NCBI GenBank assembly: GCA_015680685.1
Contig: MNCI01015029.1
Coordinates: forward strand, 311,777 to 375,776
Reading direction: 5' to 3'
Length of the DNA stretch: 64,000 nucleotides
Origin: Gnetum montanum
Taxonomy: Eukaryota > Streptophyta > Gnetopsida > Gnetales > Gnetaceae
The position numbers were made by a program, and so were the translations under genes. How positions within the stretch are numbered: position 1 is the stretch's first letter; every line of letters starts with the position of its first letter. The notes beneath the pieces were generated by a model. That model worked only from the letters and a program-made list of their open reading frames with translations. It searched no databases and was not told where the DNA came from. Shown here piece after piece: positions 35,050 through 47,800 of the stretch.

Positions 35050-38000
35050 TTCCGTTATTGGTGGTTTTGCAAGTTAGTTCGAAAATGGATGAAGATTTAC
35101 TTGCACCCCTAGCCCTAACAGGCCCATATGGGGAAAATTTTAGATAGACTAATCTTGCAAGGATAGGAACCGACACCCTCTTCTGTGACATAACCATAGT
35201 AGCTTCGGAAGTATCCCCAAACTGGCCAGAACATTTGGCCCGAACTCTAGACTTGGAGGTTAGTGATGTAACCAAGGATTTCCTCACTGAAGTCTCTGTG
35301 GTTACGCACAAAGGAGAAAATAAAACTCTAAAGGTTAGTTCCCTCCTTGACCAACAAACGCAAAGAGACATATCATGAATGCTCTAAAGTAACATTGTGG
35401 TATTCGCATGGTCGTACGAAGAGATGTTGGGTTTAGATCCAAGACTAATACAGCACAACATAATTTTAGACTCTCGAGTATCAAAGTGGTTAGACAGAAA
35501 GCATGGAAGATTAAACCTAAAATCACGTTGGTAGTGCGTGATGAAATCACTAAGCTGTATCAAGCTGTTTTCATCTATGTAGTCGATTATTCGAATTGGG
35601 TGTCGAATATAGTTGTTTTCTCTAAGAAAACAGGAGGAATATGCATCTGTATAGACTTCCGTAATCTGAACAAGGTAATTATTATGGAAAATTTCCCATT
35701 ACCAAGTATTGACCAACTCATTGATACAACAGCCGACCATGCATTACTATCCTTCATGGATGGGTTTTCAGGGTATAATCAAATTTGTATCAACCCAGAA
35801 CATCAATTGACTACAACTTTCATGACCCCTTGGGGAACTTACTGTTATACCATGATGTCCTTCGGGCTAAAAAATGCTGGAGCAACTTATCAATGTGCCA
35901 TGACATATATCTTTGGTGATTACCTCTTGGAGCAATTGAATGACTACATAGATGACATAGCTATTAAATCTAAGAAGTTGGAAAATCACCCAAAGGACCT
36001 AGAGTTGATCCTTAAACGATATCTCAAGCACGACCTACGGCTCAACCAAAAAAAATGTGTATTCAGAGTCAAAATTAGATGCATGTTGGGGTTTGTGGTA
36101 TCGAAGGCTGAAATATGAGTCGACCCCAACAAGGTTAAGGCCATTGTTAGCCTAGCACTGCCTACAAACCTCAAAGAACTACATGGGTTACACGGTAGGT
36201 TACAGTTTATTAGGAGGTTCATCTTGAAGTCAACAAATAAATTACATCCTATACAACATTTTCTCAAGAAGGGTGTTAACTTTAAGTGGACTAAGGACTG
36301 CTAGTGTGCATTTGACAACCTAAAGAAAGAGCTACTACACTTGCCAATGGTTTTCCCACCACAAAGGAATCAACCTTTCTACATCTATCTGGCGAGCTCA
36401 GATGTATCGATAGCTACATTGTTGTGTCAAAAGAGGGACGATGGGTCAAAAATCCCTATTTATTACCCAAGTTACGCTCTATTTTTATATGAAATGAGGT
36501 ATACTAAAGTAGAGTGTAACTGTTTGGCATTGGTGTTTACTCTCAAAAAATGTAGACACTATCTTTTCTGTAGCCAAGTTAACATAATTTACAAGAATAA
36601 CATTCTACGAGCCATTATAAACAATTTATACAAGACTAGTAGAATAGCCTACTGGAAAGCCATCACAGCAGAATTTGACTTGCACTATATTGGCCAATCT
36701 TACATGAAAGGCCAAGCGATAGCCGATTAGCTTATAACATCACCCGTTAATGAGCAAGCCATGATAGAGCCAAAGTTTCTTGACGAACATGTACCTAGTT
36801 TAAGCCCTGCATTAATAGGCCTTGAAGCGATGTTATACTTCGATGGAGCTTTGACTACCAGAGGAAGTAGTGCTACCACCGTCATAACGCTCTCCCCTGA
36901 GGATGTTCACCCATTGGCTTACCGCCTAACATTTCCTTGTATGAACAATGTGGCAAAATACGAGGGGCTCCTCAGGGGACTGTTAGCAGCCAGAGAATTC
37001 AACGTTCAACACCTGGCAATCTGAGGTGATTCAATGCTCATTGTCAATCAAATCATAGGAGTCTAAACCTACAAAGCTGTGCATTTGCAGCCCTACTATG
37101 ATATGGCTAAAGATCTTTGGAGACAATTCATAATGACTGACATCTGCATAACGAGAACATTGTAGCTGATGCACTAGCTACACTAGCTTTAAACGTGCCA
37201 CCACATTTGTTTTCCACCTTGCCTGCTTTAATGATGGAATGTACAAACCTTGTCATTCAAGCGGTGCAAATCTCTTCTCTAAGTACAGGAAGAATGCCAG
37301 AATGGTATGACAACATTAAAGCCTACCTTCTGCATGGCGAACCACCACACGAGTTAACACCTATACAAAAGGATGTAATCCGCAAGCGTGCTAGGCAATA
37401 CATCATCATCGTAGAAAGTACTCTATGTAGACACTCTTTTGATGGGGTATTACTAACCTGCATTAATAACGACAGAGCACAAAGGATAGTTAGCGAAGTC
37501 CATGAAGGACTATTTGGAGGACACATAGCCCTGTGAGTGATGGTTGCTAAAATCAGATGCTTAGGGTATTATTGGTCATACATGGAACGAGACTACCTTA
37601 CCAAGGTTAATACATGTGGCACATGCCAATGTTATGCAAATTTAATACACATGTCATCAACTGAATTGCATACTACACAGATCACTTGGCCATTCCAACG
37701 ATGGGGACTAGACATCATAGGCCCCATCATGCCTAAGTCTTCCGCAGGACATAGCTTCATTATCACTGCCACTAAGTACTTCACGAAGTGGGTCTAGGCT
37801 ATTTCCCTATGAAAGATTACATCTCAACAGGTTTGTCATTTTATCTTGGACAATATAGTAACCAGGTTTGGGCTTCCCATGACTATTGTGACCAACAATG
37901 GACAACAATTTAGTAGTACCGAAATCAAATCTTTCTATAGTAATCTTGGTATCAAGCAGTCTTTTTCCTCACCCTATTACCCATAAGTAAATGGTTCAGA

Positions 38001-38540
38001 AGAAGCAACAAACAAAGTGGTTATCAATTTGCTCAAAAATATGCTCACCAATAGCAAAAAATGATGGCATGAAAAAATCCTCCATGTGCTATGGGCCTAT
38101 CGCACAACATGCAGAACAGCTACCGGTAAGACACCCTATAGCCTAGTCTACAGGTCTAAAGTAGTGTTGCCTCTAGAACTATAGGTTTCCTCACTGCGGA
38201 TGGTCCTCTACACAGTTATAAATGAGACTCAACACAATGAGTCCAAGATCGTGGACTTAGACTCAGTAGAGGAGAAACGCATCCAAACGCTCGACAGCAT
38301 CGAAAGATATTAGGACAGGAAAAAAAAAACATCATTACAACTTGCATCAGCGACCGATCAAGAAAGGAGACTTAGTTCTTAAGGCCATTCATCAACTAGT
38401 GAGAAAATTCTCTACAAGTTGGGAAGGCCCTTTCCTGGTTGTCAATGCATACGGAAATGGAGCATTTAGGCTAGCAGATATCAATGACAACGAACTCCCA
38501 AACTTGGTGAATCATATGTACCTAAAGCAATACCACATCT
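35050..38540 (+). pseudogene. A3 pol: RT, RNase H, archaeal-type RNase H, integrase (broken)
   Basis: RT (about 35480-36110) has CIDFRNLNKV, SFMDGFSGYNQICINPEHQ and YIDDIAIKSK. RNase H lies at about 36330-36730. The second RNase H (about 36790-37190) keeps YFDGA, YEGLLRGL, GDSM and ADALATLAL, the best-preserved set of acidic residues in the window. The frame is continuous from 35408 to 37024 apart from stops. Integrase (about 37195-38540) has HEGLFGGHIA, WGLDIIGPI and EEATNK, but the second Asp is Asn (TNNGQQFSS). The tail at 38342-38540 has KKGDLVLKAIHQ and WEGPFLVV. It is the most intact pol here, but still dead. Confidence 0.92.
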
Positions 38541-38574
38541 AGACATTAGCTTGGTTCAAACCCAAGGTAACAAA

Positions 38575-38940
38575 CATCCTCTACGATGTAAAATTGGTAG
38601 TGTTGTACATGTTCACTATGACATAAAACTGGCATTTCTTGCATGTGTTTCCCACGACGCTAAACTGACAAAGTTTTTGACCCTTCACCACGACATGAAA
38701 CTGACAATGTAAGCATTCATCTACTGAGATGTTAAACTAGCATAGACTTGTCCCTGGGTCATGACACAAAACTAACACCCATAGCATGGTCTGCTAGGAC
38801 CATAAACTAGTTCTTCCGCTATTTGTTATGACATAAAACTAGCACGCTTTAGTCTACCCAGACTTTAAACCGGGACCATGGTCTGCTGGGACTTAAAACC
38901 AGCAACAGCGGTCTACCAAGACTTAAAACTAGAAGTTTCC
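38575..38940 (+). repeat. Tandem-repeat cluster downstream of A3 pol
   Basis: About nine units of 35-45 bases have cores like CTATGACATAAAACTGGCA and CTGCTAGGACCATAAACTAG. It begins right after the pol stop, as in A1 and A2. Confidence 0.8.
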
Positions 38941-40077
38941 AATAGATTATCCATGAAGCAAGCGAGCCTAATCATTCTTGCAAGACATCCCTACCAGACG
39001 GAATGGGTAGGGCGTTGGAACAGATGCAGCGTTGCTACCCTCCTGGCATCCTACTGATTCCTCAGATATGCCAAAAGGCATACTCTTGGGATCAGCTTCA
39101 TCACTCAGATCCCTAAGGAAACTATGGTCACCCATAGCCTTGGTTGCCTCTAGCCATCACCACCACCAAACCCTAGCTTAGCAGATTCATCTGACTGGTT
39201 CTTTGCCCAGTTAGTTGGATAAGATGAATTTGGCTGTTGACAAAGAATTCCTAAGCCAAGGTGTCAACAAAGGAACCAGTGCCTCTTTCTATGGTTCCTT
39301 CTCCATGGCCTGCGCTCTCCTTTTTGCTTTAGATGGTGCTTGTTTCAACAACCTCCCCAGCGATTAGGATGATTGCTTTTGTTCTCTGTTCTTTGTTACA
39401 TTTTGCAGGTTACTTCCTATGATAGCGTTCAAGAATGCATTCACTAGGAGGGCGAGGTGTCACAGCATTCTAAGGTGGTTGCTTAGACTACCCGAACTAC
39501 TTGGGAGTGCAAACCCTGCCTTTCCTTCCATCAAACACCTTATTTCACTTTCTCCTTCCCTTATCCTTACAACCACCTTTACCCTCTTCTTCTATTTGTA
39601 CAAAATGTGAGCATACAAAATGTCTTTTGCACATGAATAGCCATCATATCCATGAACTAGCATAACGCAACTCGCCTCATGGAATGCAAGTTTAAAAAAA
39701 TGAGCAAAAGTAGTCAAAATGGATGAAACATAACTCATCCAGGCCATATGGGTGTAACTCAACTCGTCCATGCAAGCCCTGCATATACAGTATAGCAGTA
39801 GCGTAACCTCTTAGGAGAACACCCACGAGAAGTTGTCTAATAACATGTTTGTGAAGTATTCTGCTCACGCTTGAGTCTTCTCCAAACCTCCTCCCTCACA
39901 AATGTATGATCCCTCCTATGCTCCTTATGCTCCCAACCTTCGCGCTTCCAGGTTTGACAGAGCAACATATGAGCAACAGCTGACGAACGGTGTTGGTGTC
40001 TTTACCTCTATGGTGTTTCATATTCTTTGTCAACGTCTCTTGGGCAAGCCCTCAAAACATCAACAAAGAGGTGCCAT
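38941..40077 (+). other. A3 non-coding 3' region
   Basis: No coding sequence is supported. CCTCCTGGCATCCTACTGAT near 39043 matches the A1 3' region. The segment before 40078 contains the probable polypurine tract CAAAGAGGTGCCAT. Confidence 0.5.
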
Positions 40078-41343
40078 TGAAACACCGTGAAATTTCAAGA
40101 CTTGGATGATTCAACAAAGTCTCCAAGTTTAGGTAAAGGATTTCTACAAGTGGTACCTTTCAAACAATCTTCTTTTTTCAGCTAAGGGCCTGCTACGTTA
40201 CACTACGCAGCTCAATGTAGTAGACTTTAGGAGGACTGAACTAAAACGAGGGATGCACAACATCAACACCTCAACTTTGCAACCTGGCCATGATTGAAAA
40301 TCTTAACTTTTGGAATATTATGCCGTGTTACGCTATGTAGCATAATGTAGTGTAACGCACTGTAACACAAGCAGACAGTTGATTTAATTGCAACAACGGA
40401 GATAGAAAAATTCAAGCATTAGTAGTTCTTATGCCATGATATGCTCCCTAGCGTATTGCAACATAACCATAGGACAGTTTGTTACCGAAGCTCCGTAAAT
40501 CTTGCAGCACCAAGGACAAGGGTAGATTACGACATACTATGCTTCAAAGCGTAGCGTAGTGTAACGCTACAAGCTTCAACTATGGCACATCAGGTCCATG
40601 ATATTTTGTGGGCCCAGGACACGCATCATCTAAACCACGTTCTTCTCCTAACCCTAATCATATAAATACCCTGGCAGAAAATGCTCAAAGGGTTGGAAAT
40701 TTTGGGGTAAATATTGGCAATGGTTGGCATTTTTGGTAGATTTCTGAATATATCTCTTGGCAATGACTAGTGAAAGGACGAGAAAAAATTGGCAATAGAA
40801 GAGCATCGGTAGTGACCGACAAGAGCTTTTAACCAGAGACTTCAAGTTAGCAGACACTTTGCTTCGAGTCTGACTCCCTTGCACCTAGATTAGCTAGAAC
40901 AAGGTAGATCAGCCTTTGCTTGTTTCATCTCTGAATAGTTTCTTGTTCTTAGCATGTGCTTCATCTAAACTGAAGTCCCCTTACAACCATTGTATTCAAC
41001 GTATTTTGTTCTAAGCTAAATCCCAAATCTCGGGATCACACATTCTCCAAATTCAATTTATTGCATCCTATTTACATAGATTTTACAATCGTTTTGCATC
41101 GTTTACATCGTTCTCGTTGCCTTCAAGATTACCAATATCATACCCTCCAATCAAAATCATCATCTTGTGATCTGATCATTACAAAATTTACTGATTAATT
41201 AAGTCCCTATCTGATTGACAAGATCGTTCAGGGCACCTTAGATTCATTTATTCCAGCACGGCCCTTGCATGGATCTGGGGTTAAAAATGTGTACACGGAA
41301 CTTCGCTTGGTATTTCCAGCGATTGATGTTTTCCATCGTAACA
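40078..41343 (+). repeat. A3 3' LTR
   Basis: It starts TGAAACACCGTGAAATTTC and ends CCATCGTAACA. TATAAATA is at 40661-40668, followed by the leader ATGCTCAAAGGGTTGG shared with A1 and A2. It is flanked by ACTAG at 41344. Confidence 0.9.
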
Positions 41344-41348
41344 ACTAG
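41344..41348 (+). repeat. Target-site duplication of A3, right copy
   Basis: ACTAG follows the LTR end and matches 33556-33560 exactly. Confidence 0.85.
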
Positions 41349-41949
41349 AGGTTCGCTTTTAGTCATGGGGGCCCTATCCAAAAATTTTCCATTGAATTAC
41401 CTATCTCCCCCCTACACCTTGGGTAGTTATCAGTTAAAAACCTCTAACCCAGTATCTGCCATACCCACAACCTAGCCAATGTGCTTATATCAAGGCAAGG
41501 TATCAACTACATTGTGGCTTATCTATCCTTGCTAATCATGACTGTGTTATGTGTGTAGATGGTGATTACATGAATAATGGTCTAGGATAGGAGGAAGCAC
41601 TTGGGATGGACTAGAGCTAGAGCATCTATGCAAGGAACAAGTTTGGTCATGTGGCTATGGATGAACAATGGAGTGCACATTTCTAGCATTGGTAGGAAAG
41701 TGCCTCATTTTCTTTTCTCTCTCTCTTTCTCTTTAAGTTATCAAATGAGGGTTTGGATGTCATCTATGTACAGTGTTCACCACAAAGGGAGTGAACACCA
41801 ATGATGTAATATGTTTGTCGATCTGTTCACTAGGCACTTTGAGTCTATTATTCCCTGTCGCTGTTAGTTCTCATTCAGTCAATAATCCCATACCTTTCCA
41901 ATATTTTGTAAAGAACGCGAGGATGAGTTTTCATTCAGTTGTGGGGGTA
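41349..41949 (+). other. B1 3' non-coding region, second part
   Basis: It continues B1 after A3 and aligns with B2 from about 54510 (TAGTCATGGGGG, CCTACACCTTGGGTAG) to the polypurine-like GTTGTGGGGGTA before the LTR. Confidence 0.8.
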
Positions 41950-42797
41950 TGATGAGCCATGATATGGGGGCTATAATATCGCATTCGTGACATCAGGTAC
42001 ACAATATTAGAGCCTTCCAAATGATATTGGACATCTGATATTGGGGCTTGTCTTATCCCCTATAAATAAGAGGCAGGTGCACTTGGTTTGACAATAGTTA
42101 GTTAATTTAATCTTAGTTCCTTACCCAAAATCTTGCCTTTTTTCTTTCTCAGAGTTAGAATTATTTCTGAGTGCTCACAGTAGGAGTCATAAAGTGAATG
42201 GACCCTTATTGAAGCATTGTGAACTTAAGCACACCTTGTGACGGGAAATAAAGATGAACTTTGTAATAAACCTTGCAACATTTAGAATAGCTTATTTAAT
42301 GTTAATTACAGTTATTTAATGCTTTTCTTAGTTAATTAATTTTATCTCTCTCACCTTGTTAACTCTCCCAAGTAAGCATACTCAGTACAACCACATCGAG
42401 CATGTGTGGAACACTTGGTAACCTAGTAATGATTAGCGTTTGGTGATCCCAATAGTGTTGCACTAGTTTAGAATGTGGATAGCAAGTGGGAATGGATGCT
42501 AGTGTTAGGACTAGTTAGAGCATAGTCGATTAGTTAATCTAAATTGGTTACTTAAGTAGTTTACTTCTCCCTTTATAGCACTAGGACATAAAACATAAAA
42601 ATATATAAAAATCATGTACCTCAAATTTACTTAACCATACGATTTCACTATACAAGTAAGCTTTGGAAGACAACGATTGACTAACCTGTTTAGGTTTTGT
42701 AAAGGCACATAAGCACTTAGTCCTTGGAATTCAACTCAATCGTGCATGTACATTCGTATTCATATGGTTGAGCGTAGGGATACCTCGCCACTCATTA
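41950..42797 (+). repeat. B1 3' LTR
   Basis: It starts TGATGAGCC after a G-rich tract and has CCCCTATAAATAAGAGGCAG (TATA at 42061). It ends near CCACTCATTA, where B2 has CCACTCATCA. The body aligns with both B2 LTRs (AAGTAAGCTTACT-like and CATAAGCACTTAGTCCTTGG blocks). Confidence 0.85.
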
Positions 42798-43209
42798 ATC
42801 TCACATCTTCCTTCATTTATAGTATTCAACACTAGTTTGAATGATAACTAATCGAAAGTGTTAATGCAATTAAGTGTAAACCAAAATGGGATATCCAATT
42901 CTATTGGACCTACAACTCAAACTCAAAATCAGATGACCTAGATATTAACTTTACTTCAAAAATTTTCCAATGAAGAATTTGAGTTAAAGTGAAATAAGAA
43001 CAAGGTTTTTATACAATCTGAAAAGCCAAGTACATCAATCAATGATGACTATTGTCATTTCCATAACATGAGGCAATATTCTAAGAAAACTTGTTCTCAA
43101 TTTTTAGTGTTATATGGTGACAATGTCCAAAATTAACAAAGTGGAAAAGACGCTATTATGGTCCTTAATGTACCTCATGAAATTGAAAATGAAGAGGTTT
43201 CCTCATCAT

Positions 43210-44540
43210 AACACATTATGGTAAGCAACACCAACCCACATAACACTCACTACCATAGACTTAGTAACATTATGAACAACACACAACAAGAAACTAGGAA
43301 TGATCCTTATACTCCTTCAAACAAAAGATATTCTAGTCAAAACAACACAAATACTCAAATCGGGTCAACCCAAGCAAACATCCCATAATAACCAAACCTT
43401 CCTTCTATACGTAGAAGAAATCCACCTCAACAAGAAGCCAAAGATGAACATAAGAGTTATGATCTAGTTGAGGATTTAAAGAAAATTAAAATAAACATTT
43501 TAATGTGTGACCTTTTACATTTTAACAAAATGAAAGATGTGATCCAAGAGATAGTTCATAGATCTAAAACTAATAAATAAAAATCCCAAACCCCTGAATG
43601 GCAAGTTCACTTGGTAGAAAGTCCTAATACATTATCAATACAAAACACAAATAATTCCATGTTAAGCAAGAAAGATCAACCTTCGTTTCTAACAACTTTG
43701 ATTATTTTAGGAACAAATGTGCATAATTGTTTGATGGATTCTAGCACAATCATTAGTGTCATACCACTTCAGGTATGTAAAACCTTAGGAGCATGAATGC
43801 AACCATGAGCAAGAAGTGTGATACAACTTGATAGACCAAATGTACCTATATTAAAAGGAGTGAAGGTGCAACTTAAATAGTACCCTACATTTAGATGTTA
43901 TACAAATATCTTAGTGGTTGAAATTTCACCCACTTATGGTGTGCTCTTATCTAAGACTTTTGAAGCCAATTTTGGAGGCTTCTTTAGGTTATATTTCTTA
44001 GGACTATTAATCCCTATCAAAGGAAATCTAAATATATGATCATACTGCGAGAGCCTTTCTACAAACAAGTAGTTACTACCTTTGATCAACAAAATCAATC
44101 TTTGAAATATCAAAACACTAATCTTTATATTAGAGTTATTGAGGTTGAGCATGGAAAACATGTTATAAATGACCATGTAAGTGAAATTACAAAAGTAAAT
44201 GCTTTTCCTCATACAAATTCCACCCAACCCTATCAAATTTCTAAAGAACATGAAGAAATCTATGAAGATACCTTGCCTTATCATCAACATGATGGAAAGG
44301 AATTTCTTCTAGATGAGCTGATACCTTTAAGGGAGGACAAAGATATAAATGAGATCCTATCCCTTAAACCATTAGAATGTGCACCAAATTTTGATGAAAT
44401 ATCCATTAAACATGTTCCTAGAGAAGCTATGTTTGATGACTTATAGAAACTAAGACCTATTAGACCTACGATTGAAACTTATATGAAAGACGCACTTGAT
44501 GAACTTCTAGGATATAAAATTATTCATCTTAAGAAACATT
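43210..44540 (+). pseudogene. C gag tail, protease and linker (broken)
   Basis: The frame gives YDLVEDLKKIKINILMCDLL, then protease with HNCLMDSSTIISVIPLQVCK. The last corresponds to the plant gypsy motif normally ending in DSGAS-N-x-MPL, so DSG is DSS here. Further on GVLLSKTFEANFGG matches the C-terminal part of the protease. A linker (44036-44446) leads towards the missing RT. Stops and shifts occur at about 43793, 43880 and 43990. Confidence 0.8.
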
Positions 44541-44639
44541 CAAATTTAGTGTTTGATAGAAAATGAACAAGCAAATTAGATCATCTCATGATTTTCATAA
44601 TCTTAATCATCAAAACATTGTTAAATGATGACTTGACAA

Positions 44640-44889
44640 GAAACATGTAGGTAAAATATTTCAAATAGAAGATCTAGTACTAAAAAGAGGTAAAGAATTT
44701 GGTTGAACAAGTCTTCAAACTAGGTTTTCTCCTATGTGGTCAGGTTCATTCCAAATTACAAGTGTCATTGGCCCCCTTGTTCACAAAATTGATGATTTGC
44801 AAGTATATAAGTTACCTAGAAATTTTAATGCATTTCATTTAAAGCATTTCTACTTAGGTGCCCCACATGGACACTTGGTAGATCCTTAG
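44640..44889 (+). pseudogene. C integrase C-terminal tail
   Basis: The segment includes KHVGKIFQIEDLVLKRGKEF and FSPMWSGSFQITSVIGP, then FNAFHLKHFYLG, which is the typical tail after the integrase core in plant gypsy elements. RT, RNase H and the integrase core are absent upstream. Confidence 0.78.
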
Positions 44890-47800
44890 TTGTATGTTTT
44901 CTTCCCTTCACCATGCATGTCATTTGTATATAGTTACATTTGCATATTTTCTTTACATTTCTATCATCTCTTTCTTAGCATATTGGCTTTGGTTTAATTT
45001 GTTCTTTTCATATGATTTTAATAATAAATCTGATCATTTGAGTTACTGGGTCTTGGGTCATCATAACATCATCAAAAAACAATATAATGATTTATATATC
45101 CTATAACTATTACATGAAGTCTCCTTTATATTTTATATTTCAATAATGCTATGATTTTGCCTAGTCTATTTCAAGGTTTTAGTTTTATTTGTTATGTTGA
45201 ATTATGAAGGATGGAATTTATGCTAACTTATCATGCTATCATCATGATTATGTGAGTGTAGAATATGTGATGTTGGAAAATGGTTAGCCATAATCACTAG
45301 GTGACCCTAAAAAACATATTTTTCCCTCTCATAAGCCCCAACCCTCAAGTGTGATGGTTTATGGCTATCCTATGAACAACACTATGAAATGTGTTCATCT
45401 CCACTTGAGAACCCATAGGCATACAAGAGACTTACTATGATGTCATCTAGATAGTAATTAAAAGGCACATACACAAAGGTTGAACTGCATCATGGACAAA
45501 GTTTTGAAAGGACCATGTTTTTTGCTAGTGTAGCTAATCACCCAAACTCTTGTTGGAATTCCTACCTTAAGAATGAAGTACACCATGAGCAAGGTTTCCT
45601 TAAAGAAAAAGATAAAAAAAGAAATAAAAATAAAAAAAAGAATGAGAACTATGTTCTTGGTAATGTATTAAGTTCTTGAGTGTGATGAAATCTGACAACA
45701 ATCCTTACCCTAACTTCCATCTTCCCTTTTAAACCTATTTTTCCCAAAATTTAAAAAGAGAAAAGAAACTAATCCTTTTTTACCCATTTCCTTTTTGAAT
45801 ATAAAAAAAAAAAGTCTCAAGGAAAAATCTGAAATTTGTGGTTAATTATGATGTAAGATAGGCTTGTCCTCCTTGTTAAGTTTGGCATAAGTCTCATGCT
45901 CAAAGTAGTCCAAATAACTTTACTTTTACCTTGTGAGAAGATTATGAATGAGATCTTAATTATATTCTTTAATTATATATATATATGTACCTATGTAGTT
46001 AAAGTTATGATTTATAACGAGTATATGGTTTGATCTTAATTAAATAAGATGGTGTGGTAAGGGTGGCCCACGTCTAGTTCTCTCTTGATTATGTGGTTAT
46101 TTTATTCATCTTTAGATCAATATAGTTTACTTTTAAATTTTAATTTGTCTATTTTATGATCTTTTAGATTATCTCTCCTTTTTAAAATTTCTATGGTTTT
46201 TTTATCCTTGCACTTACATGCAATTTCTAGTTTGGGGGCTAAGTTTTTATACCAAAAACTCCCATCCTACAACATGGGGCCACGAATTTTAAGTTTTAAT
46301 ACCATGAAATTGTTAGGATCCATTGCGTACCATCATTTGCATAGCTATACTATTATTTCAGAGGCCTTCCTTGAAAAGATAAACATGGGAACCTAGTGGT
46401 TGTTGGCAACAAACCTACTATCATGATTTGAAAATGATTCTTAACATAAATGAGAATAATATTTCTTCAAGTTTTCAAGGTCTACTTTACTAGTAGAGGA
46501 AGCATTATTTGTAGTAACTGCTAAATCAGCAATTCAGAACCTCAAAATAACCTAAATTAATCAATTAATTAATAAATTAATTACACTTTACAAACTTATA
46601 CATTTTATTTCCATAATGAGAAACTCTTGGAGGATATGGTGGTGGTGTTTTGTAGGCAATTGCAGGAAGTGGACATCTCATAGGGACATGAAACATGGTT
46701 GACGAGGTCGACGTAACTAACACACATGGGAGATTAATCATCGTGATAGTGGTGGACGTTACCTAGTGTAACCAAAAGTGGTGGTAGAAGTGGAGTAGTG
46801 CTAGACATGGGCATTAAAGAATACCATCGAAGTGACTTATAAAGAGAGAGGAAGGAGATGTTGAGTGATATCATCACACAGAGCCTCCTCTCTCTTTGGC
46901 AAGATGCATGGTGGTGGTAATTGCAGTTGTAGGTAATGGGATCAGAGCTCTCTCTCTCTCTCTCTCTCTAGCTGGTAGAGGTAGAAGCAGTAGCATTAGC
47001 TAAGTGTTAGTGATGGTGGGAAGTGTGGCAGGTGACAGCAGGCAACCTCTCTCCTCCCTCCTGGTCTAAGTAGCAGGGTAACGTGCGATAGTAGACAACA
47101 ATATAGGGGTATCCTCACTTCTCTTCAATAGGGCATGTGACATTTGCAATCATGGTGGATGGAAGATCTCCAGCTCTCTCTCTAGTAGAGGAGCTATAAC
47201 ATCATATCTCTCCTTGGGTAGTAACATGTCCATGATAAGACCTATGACAGTGGTAGACGTTTCACATTAATAACCAACAAAACTATCACAAGTTAGTAGC
47301 AGAGGGATGCATGGTGGCATGAATGGTACGTAGATTTTCTCCATATCTCTTCCATCACATGGCACATCAAAAGCACATGGTACACATGTAGCAAATGATG
47401 GCGGTGTCAAAGAGACTAGGGTTTTCTTCTTGCAAGTGTGTGGCAAGCATGTGACAATGTAAAGAAAACAGTAGTAGCATCCCTCTCTCTCCTTCCCTAG
47501 TAGATGACAACAGATGGAACTATGAACTGTAGTAATGGCAGATGATGGAAGGCAATGTAGTCAACAACAAATGAGATCTCTTAGCCTCCCCTCACTCCTA
47601 CAAACATGTTAGCAGATAGTGCAAGCGTGTAGTAGTAGTAGTGGGGTGCCTAATGCCTGTGTGTGTTTTAAGTCATTACTTCACTATTCCATGTGACTCT
47701 ATCCAAGTGCTAGCATGCTTTTATAGCCTAGAATTATTTGGTTGATGAAGAGTTGACTATTTGCATAGTGAATAAAGCTTATCATTTTCTCTTTTTATTT

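Larger units (their letters stand above)
33561..41343 (+). mobile_element. Copy A3: Tat-like element with large internal deletion
   Basis: The 5' LTR is present only to about 34118. Next comes a fragment of the opposite-strand gene (34250-34513, -), then repeats, pol, repeats, 3' region and the 3' LTR (40078-41343). gag-pro, the second half of the 5' LTR and most of the opposite-strand gene are missing. The element is bounded by ACTAG duplications. Confidence 0.88.
9541..42797 (+). mobile_element. Element B1: older gypsy element holding A1, A2 and A3 (split in three pieces)
   Basis: The pieces 9541-14245, 32206-33560 and 41349-42797 belong to one element. Piece 1 carries gag, protease, RT, RNase H and the start of integrase. 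Pieces 2 and 3 are the non-coding 3' region and the 3' LTR. B2 at 48753-55834 provides the comparison: its sequence at 53090-54520 runs straight across the points where A2 ends (32205) and A3 is inserted (33560/41349). The part of integrase between 14245 and 32206 is missing, so the A2 event was accompanied or followed by a deletion. The 5' LTR is left of the window. Confidence 0.85.
42798..46310 (+). mobile_element. Element C: older gypsy element with deleted pol
   Basis: The B1 LTR abuts sequence that soon becomes a third gypsy element. Protease and linker (43210-44446) are followed almost directly by the integrase C-terminus (44640-44889). The next 1.4 kb is A/T-rich with poly-A-rich patches, as in 3' regions of such elements. 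The LTR limits were not found; TGTTAGGATC at 46311 is only a candidate start. Confidence 0.65.
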
